Below, piece after piece: positions 1 to 8,035 of a stretch of DNA of 59,911 nucleotides (its first letter is position 1; each line of letters begins with the position of its first letter). The stretch is from Sphingomonas sp. PsM26 (GTDB lineage Bacteria > Pseudomonadota > Alphaproteobacteria > Sphingomonadales > Sphingomonadaceae): positions 1-59,911 of the forward strand of contig JARUXA010000022.1 in NCBI GenBank assembly GCA_030433805.1, read 5' to 3'. A program made the translations under genes and the position numbers. The notes below the pieces were generated by a model. That model had not been told where the DNA came from. It saw only the letters and a program-made list of their open reading frames with translations, and made no database searches.

Positions 1-489
1 GGGCGGCAATGTCGCGGAGCGGTTACCTGCCACCTGGAGCAGGTAGTGACCCGGCTTCAGGTCAAAATCGACCATCTTGCGCACGCCTGTACAATCCGGA
101 CCATGACTATGCGATACCGACGTTGCCGGTGTCGTGTCGTTCAGAACGTCGATCCAAGCCCCGGCGCCCAATGCGACGCGGTAGCGACCGGAGGCGGGTA
201 CGGTGAACGCAAATATCCCGCCGCTGCTTACTGATCCGCCGGGCTTTTGCGGGCGGACGGCATAGGCGATCTTCGACGTCGGCAGCAGTGTCGCCGAGAC
301 GCCAGCGCCGAGTGGAAGTGTCGTCGCGACTTTTGCCGTGGCTCCGGCGCGAACGGCTTGCTTACGCATCCATCCTTCCAGCCCAGCCGGAAAAGGCGCC
401 ATTGTGGCCGGGCAAGTGACGATCGGATGGTCCATCGCCGGCATCGTTTGGGGGGCGGCAGCAAGAGCAAGCAACGGGACTAGCATCAT
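1..489 (-). CDS. small secreted protein, 3' end outside the window
   Basis: Open reading frame of 163 codons read leftward from tandem ATGs (489 and 486) and still open at the window edge. The N-terminus (MMLVPLLALAAAP) is a short hydrophobic leader, so export to the periplasm is likely. Later parts contain HGPDC and MVDFDLKPGHY segments. These resemble short Sphingomonadales secreted proteins that automatic pipelines sometimes label homogentisate 1,2-dioxygenase; I see no such dioxygenase domain and would not transfer that name. The gene is divergent from the TonB receptor with about 105 bp between the starts. The reading frame is well supported, the function unknown. Confidence 0.7.
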   Translation of the reverse strand, partial: MMLVPLLALAAAPQTMPAMDHPIVTCPATMAPFPAGLEGWMRKQAVRAGATAKVATTLPLGAGVSATLLPTSKIAYAVRPQKPGGSVSSGGIFAFTVPASGRYRVALGAGAWIDVLNDTTPATSVSHSHGPDCTGVRKMVDFDLKPGHYLLQVAGNRSATLPP

Positions 490-594
490 TGTCGGCAAGG
501 CCTTTTCCAATCACGTTCCATCTGTATATGGCCGGATATAAATGCTGGTAAAGCCAGCAATAGCGGCATGCCGGTCGACAAGGGGAAAGTTCCA

Positions 595-2997
595 ATGCGT
601 TACCTGCTCTGCGCCACTAGTCTTATCGCGCTTGCGACCCCTGCTTATGCACAAGAGCGGAGCGCGCCAGAAAGCGATGCAGCTACCATATCCGCCGCGG
701 CCAGCGAGGTAGACCAGGCTGGCGTCGCAGACATCACCGTCACCGCACGTCGTCGTGCGGAAGATGCGCAGCGTATCCCAGGTTCGCTCTCTGTGGTCAG
801 CGGAGCATTGCTCGACCGCTCATACACGGTGAACACGCAGCAACTTTCGCAGCTCGTGCCTGCGCTCAATTATAGCTCTGCCAACCCGCGCAACACTGCT
901 TTCACCATCCGCGGCCTCGGAAGCAGTGTCGTTGCAGTCAGCCAGGCCAATGACGGACTTGAGCCCGGCGTGGGCTTCTATGTCGATCAGGTATATCATG
1001 CCCGCCCGGCCACCGCCGCGTTCGACTTTAGCGATATCCAGCAGATCGAGGTGCTGCGCGGGCCACAAGGGACCCTGTTTGGTAAGAACAGCACGGCCGG
1101 CGCTATCAACATTACAACGCGGGCACCGAGCTTTACCCCCGGAGGCGACGCCGAGCTGTCCTATGGCAACTACAACTTCGTCCAGGCCAAAGCCGCGGTG
1201 ACGGGGCCGATCAGTGATAATCTTGCGTTCCGCGTGTCTGCGGTCAGCACGCGCCGCGACGGCGTGATCGATGACGTACGTACCGGCGCAAAGGAGAACG
1301 CAATCGGCAACCAGGCAGTGCGTGGACAGTTGCTCTACAAGCCATCTGACCTGTTCCAGCTTAAGCTGAGTGCCGACTTCACCAACTTCGAAAGTGAATG
1401 CTGCACCCAGGTCTATTACCGGGTCGCGACGCGAGACGTGCCCCGCACCGCCACACGACAGTTCGCAGGACCCACGGGCCTTGCTGTGCAATTCAACTAC
1501 GCGCCACCTAGCACCAATCCCTATGACCGCGTGACGGACATCGATGCCCAGCTGGGGGTGACCACCAGCGAGGGCGGCGTCTCGGCGATCGCGGATTGGA
1601 AGGTGGGCGGTGCAACGCTGACTTCGGTTAGCGCATGGCGTTTTTGGAACTGGGACGCGGCGAACGATCGCGATTACACTGGTATCCCTATCCAGACCGA
1701 GCAGCATATCCCGTCGCGGCAGGATCAATATAGCCAAGAGCTGCGGCTTGCCTCCAACAGTGAACATGCGATCAACTACGTTGGGGGTCTCTATTTCTTC
1801 CGCCAGCGCGTGATCGGGCGGCCAATCTCGATCTACGGCCCGGCCGCCGCGCGGTATTTGATCGGCACCACAACCGGAACAAATGCGACGCCGGTTCCCG
1901 CAAACTTGCTTGACGGCTACGGCACCGATGGCCGTACCGATTTCCAGTCGGATAGCTATGCAGCATTCGGCGAGGTCAATTGGCGCCCGGTTGATCGGCT
2001 TACCCTGACCGGCGGGCTGCGCTACACGTATGAGCACAAGACCGGGACCTACGACACGTTCGTGTTCGGAGGGCCGGCCACCATCAACGCTGCGCTTATC
2101 AACGCTAGGCTTTCGATCCTGCGCGGCCAGACTTATTCGGCAAAGGTCAACAACGGCGCTCTCACTGGGCGTGCTAATATCGCATGGCAGGCAACCGACA
2201 ACGTCCTTGGCTATGCAAGTTACGCGCGCGGCGACAAATCTGGCGGCATCAATATGTCGGGACTGCCGCTCAACGATCAAAATCTGCCGGCGGTCGGCAC
2301 CGCAGTCGTGCGGCCAGAAAAGAACACAGCCTACGAAGTAGGTTTGAAAACCCGACTCTTCGACAAACGCCTGACCTTCAACATTGACGCCTATTACACA
2401 CGCGTGACCGACTTCCAGACCAACGTGAGCGATACACGCGCCGCCGCGGCGCTGCGAACATATCTCGCAAACATCCCGCGGGTGACCGTGAAAGGCGTGG
2501 AAGCAGACGCTGTCGCCGCGATCACGCGCGACCTATCGTTGCGTGCATCGCTCGCTTATGCGGACGGCAAATATGACAGCTATCCAGCCGGACCGTGCCC
2601 GATCGAGCTAATCGGTAACACCACAACAGCTTGCAATTTGAGCGGCGTTGGTTTGCCTAGCCTGCCAAAATGGTCCTCAACAGTGGGCGGCGATTATCTC
2701 CGACCCATCGATGGATTGCACGGAAGTGTCTCCTTGCACGCTGATGCCAACTATCGCGGCAAGCAGTTTGGCGATCCTACCGGATCACGCTTTACAACGA
2801 TCGGCGGCTACACCGTGGTCAATGGAAGCGTGGGCTACCACAGCGATAAGGGTTGGGAATTGGCGGTGTTTGCACGCAACCTGTTCAACCGTGACTACAT
2901 CCAAAACGTGACTATCCAGGCGGGCAACTCCGGGCTGATCCTCGCGACCCCAAGCGATCCGCGCACGTTTGGAGTGACCTTCCGCGTACACCAGTAA
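595..2997 (+). CDS. TonB-dependent outer-membrane receptor
   Basis: 800-aa outer-membrane transporter energised by TonB. The start at 595 gives a clean signal peptide (MRYLLCATSLIALATPAYA) with an AAGGGGA ribosome site about 10 bases upstream; an in-frame ATG at 568 is too early. A TonB-box-like stretch (ADITVTARRR) follows near residue 45, then the plug domain (about 55-170, with VLRGPQGTLFGKN), then a long beta-barrel ending in NRDYIQN and FGVTFRVHQ. The last residue is Q, not the usual aromatic, which may only reflect subfamily. A GCTGG/CCAGC hairpin lies at 544-558 upstream. The substrate cannot be told; FecR-type regulators are absent nearby. The adjacent divergent secreted protein may be functionally linked. 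Confidence 0.93.
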   Translation: MRYLLCATSLIALATPAYAQERSAPESDAATISAAASEVDQAGVADITVTARRRAEDAQRIPGSLSVVSGALLDRSYTVNTQQLSQLVPALNYSSANPRNTAFTIRGLGSSVVAVSQANDGLEPGVGFYVDQVYHARPATAAFDFSDIQQIEVLRGPQGTLFGKNSTAGAINITTRAPSFTPGGDAELSYGNYNFVQAKAAVTGPISDNLAFRVSAVSTRRDGVIDDVRTGAKENAIGNQAVRGQLLYKPSDLFQLKLSADFTNFESECCTQVYYRVATRDVPRTATRQFAGPTGLAVQFNYAPPSTNPYDRVTDIDAQLGVTTSEGGVSAIADWKVGGATLTSVSAWRFWNWDAANDRDYTGIPIQTEQHIPSRQDQYSQELRLASNSEHAINYVGGLYFFRQRVIGRPISIYGPAAARYLIGTTTGTNATPVPANLLDGYGTDGRTDFQSDSYAAFGEVNWRPVDRLTLTGGLRYTYEHKTGTYDTFVFGGPATINAALINARLSILRGQTYSAKVNNGALTGRANIAWQATDNVLGYASYARGDKSGGINMSGLPLNDQNLPAVGTAVVRPEKNTAYEVGLKTRLFDKRLTFNIDAYYTRVTDFQTNVSDTRAAAALRTYLANIPRVTVKGVEADAVAAITRDLSLRASLAYADGKYDSYPAGPCPIELIGNTTTACNLSGVGLPSLPKWSSTVGGDYLRPIDGLHGSVSLHADANYRGKQFGDPTGSRFTTIGGYTVVNGSVGYHSDKGWELAVFARNLFNRDYIQNVTIQAGNSGLILATPSDPRTFGVTFRVHQ

Positions 2998-3010
2998 CAT
3001 GTCTGCTACG

Positions 3011-3445
3011 CTAAGCGTCGATATGGCTTGCCTGCTGGTCAAGGACAATGCGGAGCGTCCCCTTAGGGGTAGTGCCAGTGACAACCGCCTGTCCGGCAAA
3101 GCCGGTCGTGTTGTAGCTCCCTACGCGGCCTATACGCACTGGCTCGCCCTTCTTTTGTGGGCAGGTTAGCATCTGCGCATAGTGCCCGTTCGCGACGGTT
3201 TGGCTTTCGATCCGGCATTGCGCCTTGGGATCCGGCGCGAGCAACGCTTCGATGCCCTGCCCCGCTGAAATCTGTTTGCGCTCGACTTTGGTTTTGCCAC
3301 GCGCCATGCGGACAAAAAAGCTCGGGACACCTGGTATCGTAAGGTCTACGAGCTTCGACCTTACGTCCCAGGCACCAGGCGGCATCAATGGGCCGGCCGT
3401 CGCGATGGGCGGCAGGGCGAGGGCAACGGCGAGCAGGTTTATCAT
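3011..3445 (-). CDS. DUF3617 family secreted protein
   Basis: 144-aa protein with a signal peptide (MINLLAVALALPPIATAG) and the DUF3617 pattern: PPGAWDVRSKLVDLTIPGVPS early on, a Cys-containing KAQCRIES segment in the middle and a second Cys in MLTCPQKKG, ending in a GTLRIVLD strand. DUF3617 proteins are periplasmic and of unknown function in proteobacteria. The gene is convergent with the TonB receptor, only 13 bp from its stop, with no visible terminator between them. Family call is good; biochemical role unknown. Confidence 0.82.
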   Translation of the reverse strand: MINLLAVALALPPIATAGPLMPPGAWDVRSKLVDLTIPGVPSFFVRMARGKTKVERKQISAGQGIEALLAPDPKAQCRIESQTVANGHYAQMLTCPQKKGEPVRIGRVGSYNTTGFAGQAVVTGTTPKGTLRIVLDQQASHIDA

Positions 3446-3967
3446 AGCCTAATCGTGTACCCCGAAACGACGCATCGCAACCATGAATACTTATATGCTA
3501 AGATCCTGATCTAAAAAGGTCATCCATTTAAGCTGCTGCGACGACCTTGACCGCTACTGGACCGATTAGGCCAACATGCGCGCCCAACCCGAAATGGGCG
3601 GCCGGAGAGACCCAAACTCTGACGCTCAAGCGTCCCTCTTCGCCTCCTACTTCCGGACGTTCGTTCATGTTTAGACATGACGTGGATCGTCGACCAACTA
3701 TCGGTAGGACGACAAGACCAATGGCCAGGGAAGCGCTTTCCCTCTGGTGTCACAACCGCTCGTGGCTGTTGAAAAAGGCGTGACGCTTGCCCCGCGCCTC
3801 CCGAATGAGATCGAATTTCGGGAATGCTCAGGGCTTCTCAGATGACATAATGATCTGACGCAATATCGGTGGCTCCCGCAACAGAAAACAGGGCCCACCA
3901 TTCGGTGGACCCAACCGAGCGATGGACGTTTTGCCCCTCGAAAAATCACCGCTATCACCGGATTGCC
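3446..3967. other. gene-free stretch with a solo insertion-sequence end
   Basis: About 520 bp between the divergent DUF3617 gene and the histidine kinase. Short open frames here have no ribosome sites or recognisable products. The one clear object is a 26-base copy of the IS1182-type terminal repeat at 3754-3779, listed separately. Confidence 0.6.
3754..3779 (+). repeat. solo IS1182-type terminal inverted repeat
   Basis: AACCGCTCGTGGCTGTTGAA and the following AAAGGC match the left end of the complete element at 27418-27443 at 23 of 26 positions, including the whole CTGTTGAAAAAGGC core. No transposase or second end is nearby. This looks like the scar of a related element that was deleted, or one end of a non-autonomous relative. 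Confidence 0.6.
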
Positions 3968-6086
3968 ATGTTTTCCAACACCGACCGTGACCCTGCCTCG
4001 CTACCGATGCCCTTGTGGTTCCTTGCAGGGGGCGGAGATGCTACCCGTCTGATCCTAGAGCGAGACTGGTCCGATCATCCGCTCGGACCGCCCGAAAACT
4101 GGCCCGACATGCTCAAATCGAACCTCAGCACGATCCTCAACTCGCCAGAATCAATGATCCTCGCATGGGGCGAGGACCTGAGTTTCTTCTTCAACACCGC
4201 CTACACCCCGCTGCTCGGTCCGCGTTTGTCATGGGCGATGGGCACACCTTTTCGCAAGGTGTGGGCAGACGCCTGGGAGCAGGCAAAGCCCATTATCGAT
4301 GATGCGTTCGCCGGGCGGAGCCAGCGCTTCACAAACCTGCCGTGGAAGCTCGACACAGATCGCGGACACGCGGACACATGGTTCTCCTTCTCCTACTCGC
4401 GTGTTCTGGATGCAGCCGGCGAGGTCGCCGGGCTGTTCGTTCTGACCAATGAGACGACCGAGCAGGTGATGGGTGAGCAAGCCCGTGGTGAGGCGGAGCA
4501 GCGCTTGCGGGACAGCGAGGCGCGTTATCGTGATCTCGCTGGTTCGCTGGAGCAGCAGGTCATCGAGCGTACTGCTGAACGCGACCGGATGTGGGACACG
4601 TCCCCCGACCTGCTTCTCGTCATCGACTTCGACGGCATCTTCAGGCGCGTCAATCCCGCGTGGACGCAGGTACTGGGCTATGAGCCGGACGACCTCATCG
4701 GACACCACGTCAACGAGTTCGTTCTGTCCTTAAATCATGACGAAACGGTCGATGCCTATGAGCTTGCAGCGCATGGCGGATTACCCCGGATCATAAACCG
4801 GTATCGGCACAAGGATGGCTCCACGGTGGATTTCCTGGACAGCAGCGCCTGCCGGCGAGCTGACCTACGCGACCGGACGTGACGTCACCGTCGAGCGGGA
4901 ACAGGCCGAGGCGTTGCGTCAGGCGGAGGACCAATTGCGCCAGGCGCAAAAGATGGAGGCGGTTGGCCAGCTGACCGGCGGCCTCGCGCACGACTTCAAT
5001 AACCTTCTCACCGGCATGATGGGCAATCTTGAGCTTCTGCAGGTACGCGTTGCGCGTGGTCGCCTCGACGATCTCGATCGCCTCATCAACGCAGCGCAGG
5101 GAGCCGGCCGGCGCGCGGCGGCACTGACGCAGCGACTGCTCGCCTTCTCACGCCGCCAGACGCTTGACCCCAGGCCAACCGACGTCAACCGGCTCATCGC
5201 CGGGATGGAAGACATGCTCCGACGAACGATCGGTGCCACCAGCGAAATCGAGGTCGTCGGCGCAGCTGGCCTGTGGACTGCGAACATCGATGCAGGGCAG
5301 TTGGAGAACGCGCTGCTGAACCTATGCATCAACGGTCGCGATGCGATGCCTGAGGGTGGCAAGCTGACGATCGAGACCGCCAACAAGTGGATCGACGAAC
5401 GCATTGCTGGTGAACGTGACCTAGAGCCTGGTCAGTATATCTCGCTATGCGTCACCGACACCGGAACTGGCATGTCGGCAGAGACGATCCGGCGCGCGTT
5501 CGAGCCCTTCTATACCACCAAGCCGATTGGCCAAGGCACCGGGCTCGGCCTGTCGATGATCTACGGCTTTGCCCGCCAGTCGGGTGGGCAGGTTCGCATC
5601 TACTCCGAATTGGGTCAGGGTACGACGGTGTGTATCTACCTGCCCCGGCATCACGGAGATGCGGAAGCCACGCTGGAGCACAGCAGCGGCGGCACCGCTG
5701 GAAATGGCGATGGGCAAACTATCCTCCTTGTCGATGACGAGGCGACGATCCGCCATCTCGTCGACGAGGTGCTCGACGAACAGGGCTATACGGTGATCGG
5801 CGCGGCCGATGGTGCGGCGGGGCTGAAAGTGCTTCAGTCCGGTGCCCGGATCGAGCTGCTTATTACCGACGTCGGCTTGCCCAACGGTATGAACGGGCGG
5901 CAGGTCGCCGATGCCGCCCGCTCGCTGCGCCCTGGCTTGAAGGTGCTGTTCATCACCGGCTTTGCCGAGAACGCCGCGGTCGGCAACGGCCACCTTGAGC
6001 CGGGGATGGAGCTGCTGACCAAGCCGTTCTCGCTCGATGCGCTGACCACCAAGGTTGCCGATATGCTCAAGGACGCGAACAGCTAG
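3968..6086 (+). pseudogene. hybrid sensor histidine kinase, frameshifted near 4823
   Basis: Composite of about 705 codons. Domain order: N-terminal PAS-like sensor (about 1-150, with GPPENWP), coiled-coil linker (150-195), second PAS (200-300), HisKA with the phosphorylated His in AHDFNN (about 342), HATPase with N-box (NGRDAMPEGG) and GTGLGLS, then a receiver domain (ILLVDDE, phospho-Asp in LLITDVG, Lys in LTKPF). The reading frame breaks at the end of the second PAS domain: KDGS is in one frame and the expected RWISWTAAP in another, explained by one extra or two missing bases at about 4820-4826. The downstream piece alone keeps HisKA, ATPase and receiver, so it might still work if re-initiated at ATG 4815. 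No DNA-binding output partner is adjacent. The start at 3968 has no strong ribosome site. Confidence 0.82.
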
Positions 6087-6230
6087 ACCATTATCGCGGG
6101 CCAGTGAATTCACTGCTGTTAATTTGAACTAAATAAATAGCGCAACACAGCAATTTAGCCGCCAGTTGGCCAATTTAATCAGTTACCAGCGCAATTGGCA
6201 AGTAATAATATTGTTTTATCAGGACGCAAG

Positions 6231-6267
6231 AAGGGGGCGTGATGGCAAGCATCACGCCCCCTTTATT
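6231..6267. terminator. bidirectional intrinsic terminator
   Basis: A perfect 14-bp stem (6231-6244 pairing with 6250-6263) around a GCAAG loop, with GC-rich arms (GGGGGCGTGATG) that start with AA and end with TT, followed by TATT. It lies between the convergent kinase and DUF4142 genes, so it can stop transcription from both sides. Confidence 0.85.
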
Positions 6268-6302
6268 AAGGCAATAAGCGGAGACGCTGCCGCCTTGCAA
6301 AT

Positions 6303-6788
6303 CTACATTGCCTTCAGCTCCATAACGTGGTGCTCGACCACAGGCACGATCGCCGCAGCCGCTGTCTTGAGCGCAGGTGCAGTGCCTTCCGCGGCGTAGG
6401 CCTTCTGCACGTTCAGAGCCTGACCATGCGAGGCTTTCTGCTGTGCGATGTAGGCTGCATCGCGTGCCGGGCCTTGCTCGGCGCGTAGCTCGGTAACAAG
6501 TTCCTGCTGCAACGGCGTCAACTTGGGCGGCGTCACCTTGACGCGGGAACGTGCGGCTGCCGCCTTCACGTCGGCCGTGCTTTTGGTGTGATCCTGGGTC
6601 ATCATCTGCGCGAAGGCGCGCAGCTTGGGGTCCTGGGTCGTCTCGAGCAGCACCTGGCTGGAGGCGATCTCATAAAGATCGCTCGCACCTGCGGTCATGA
6701 CGTATTCGGCGGGCGCCATCACCTGCGCTGTGGCAGGTGCTGCGATCGATGCTGCGGCGATCGCAGCGGACATTACCAGAAGTTTCAT
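6303..6788 (-). CDS. DUF4142 family secreted protein
   Basis: 161-aa protein. The start at 6788 gives a signal peptide (MKLLVMSAAIAAASIAAPATAQ) and has an AGGAAT ribosome site; longer in-frame starts lack both. The mature part is a helical bundle typical of DUF4142: ASDLYEIASSQVLLE, DPKLRAFAQMMTQDHTKS with the QDHT motif, and a second repeat ending in VEHHVMELKAM. DUF4142 proteins resemble ferritin-like four-helix bundles and are often stress-induced in alphaproteobacteria. It lies 16 bp downstream of the lipase gene and is probably co-transcribed with it. Confidence 0.85.
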   Translation of the reverse strand: MKLLVMSAAIAAASIAAPATAQVMAPAEYVMTAGASDLYEIASSQVLLETTQDPKLRAFAQMMTQDHTKSTADVKAAAARSRVKVTPPKLTPLQQELVTELRAEQGPARDAAYIAQQKASHGQALNVQKAYAAEGTAPALKTAAAAIVPVVEHHVMELKAM

Positions 6789-6804
6789 GGGTATTCCTTC
6801 GAGA

Positions 6805-7896
6805 TCAGTTGCGGATGCCGAACGCGGCCTTGAGACGAGCAATGGCGTAGGCATTGGCGTCATAGGCGCCGCGGACCACCGTCCCCATGCCGAAGAATTC
6901 GTGGGTGACGCCCGGGAACGTGCGCTGCTCGACCTTGTCGCCCGCTGCCTTCATCGCGTCAGCCAGCGTCTCACCGTCGGAGCGCAGAGGATCGATCTGG
7001 GCGTTGACGATCGTCGTCGGAGGCAGGCCACGCAAGTTCGCACCCACCAGGTTCAAGCGCGGGTCCTGCATGTCGGCCATCGAATTGGTGTAATAATAGC
7101 CGAACCACTTCAGCATCGCCGTATTAAGCGGCTTCGCATTGGCAGCGTCGGTGCGTGACGGGAGCGTCATGCTGCTGTTGGCGATCGGATAGACCGACAG
7201 GACGTGAACCGGCTTGGTCAGGTTATTGTCACGCGCGTAGATCGCAGTGGCGACAGCCAGATTGCCGCCTGCACTCTCACCGGCAAGTGCCAGCTTGCTC
7301 GTATCCCCGCCCCAGCTTTGCGCATTCTGCAGCACCCACCGATACGCTGTGGACGCGTCGTCGTGCTGTGCCGGGAACTTAAATTCCGGCGCGTGACGGT
7401 ATTCGACCGAGACGACCAGCGCATTCAGCTGCTTGGACAGGAGCCGCGGTGCTGCGTCATAGGTGTTGACGTCGGCGATGACCCAGCCACCACCGTGGTA
7501 ATAGACGATGACCGGCATCGGCGCGCCGTTGGCGTTCGCAGGCTTGTAGATGCGGGCGTACTGCATCGGGTCGCTGCCATAAGGCAGATCCTGCGTCGTC
7601 ACCGCGGGGTCGGGCGCGGTCGACATGCCCTTCTTTCGCATCGCCGCCTTGGCTGCGTCGGCTGCGGACGGCTGGATGCGCGCCTTGACTGGCGTAAGGC
7701 TCTCGATCGGCTTGGCCCCAAGCATTGGAAGCTGGTCGAGGACCATCTGCATGTCGGCGGCCGCTTTGGGCGGAGTGGTCGCTACGGGAGCCGGAGGCGG
7801 CGGTGGCGCTGCGTTTACCGAGTTGGTTGACGACTGCGCCAAGGCCACCGTCGAACTGCCAAGCAGCGCGAGCGCCACGAGAATATGTCGCTTCAT
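6805..7896 (-). CDS. alpha/beta hydrolase, HSL (hormone-sensitive lipase) type
   Basis: 363-aa exported esterase or lipase. A signal peptide (MKRHILVALALLGSSTVALAQ) is followed by a Pro-rich linker and a roughly 60-residue N-terminal cap. The catalytic domain shows the family's oxyanion motif HGGGW, nucleophile elbow GESAGG, an Asp in QIDPLRSDGE and the His in VTHEFFGM, so the triad is complete. Acyl ester substrates are expected, but the natural one is unknown. First gene of a two-gene operon with DUF4142. Its start lies about 35 bp from a GGAAC-type promoter motif on the minus strand, back to back with the promoter of the larger operon to the right. Confidence 0.9.
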   Translation of the reverse strand: MKRHILVALALLGSSTVALAQSSTNSVNAAPPPPPAPVATTPPKAAADMQMVLDQLPMLGAKPIESLTPVKARIQPSAADAAKAAMRKKGMSTAPDPAVTTQDLPYGSDPMQYARIYKPANANGAPMPVIVYYHGGGWVIADVNTYDAAPRLLSKQLNALVVSVEYRHAPEFKFPAQHDDASTAYRWVLQNAQSWGGDTSKLALAGESAGGNLAVATAIYARDNNLTKPVHVLSVYPIANSSMTLPSRTDAANAKPLNTAMLKWFGYYYTNSMADMQDPRLNLVGANLRGLPPTTIVNAQIDPLRSDGETLADAMKAAGDKVEQRTFPGVTHEFFGMGTVVRGAYDANAYAIARLKAAFGIRN

Positions 7897-7929
7897 GTAT
7901 GTCTACCCTGTTAGAAAACCCCGGACTAA

Positions 7930-7955
7930 AACCACAGGATCGAGCGCATCGTTCC
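7930..7955 (-). promoter_or_regulatory. EcfG-like promoter for the lipase-DUF4142 operon
   Basis: On the minus strand GGAAC (7955-7951) is followed after 17 bases by GGTT (7933-7930). The alphaproteobacterial general-stress sigma factor EcfG recognises GGAAC-N16-17-CGTT, so this has one mismatch in the -10 part. It ends about 34 bp before the lipase start codon. Confidence 0.4.
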
Positions 7956-7979
7956 GAACCAATATAAATCAGTGACTTC

Positions 7980-8005
7980 GGAACAGGGAAGACGACCAGC
8001 TGTTG
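7980..8005 (+). promoter_or_regulatory. EcfG-like promoter for the 8.0-16.8 kb operon
   Basis: GGAAC at 7980-7984, then 17 bases, then GTT at 8002-8004, followed directly by another GTT. This agrees with the EcfG consensus GGAAC-N16-17-CGTT apart from the optional C. It ends about 32 bp before the ATG at 8036. Its minus-strand twin 25 bp away makes a divergent pair. Confidence 0.5.
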
Positions 8006-8035
8006 TTGTTAACCACGGCTCGGACGGACAATCTG

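Noticed and set aside
820..2280. 486-codon open frame on the minus strand inside the TonB receptor gene
   Set aside because: It mirrors a strongly conserved receptor in GC-rich DNA, has no ribosome site and a composition typical of antisense frames (many Arg, His, Val, Gly).
3698..3958. 86-codon minus-strand frame in the 3.4-4.0 kb gap
   Set aside because: Runs across the solo IS end, is rich in Ser, Cys and Arg without any pattern, and has no ribosome site.
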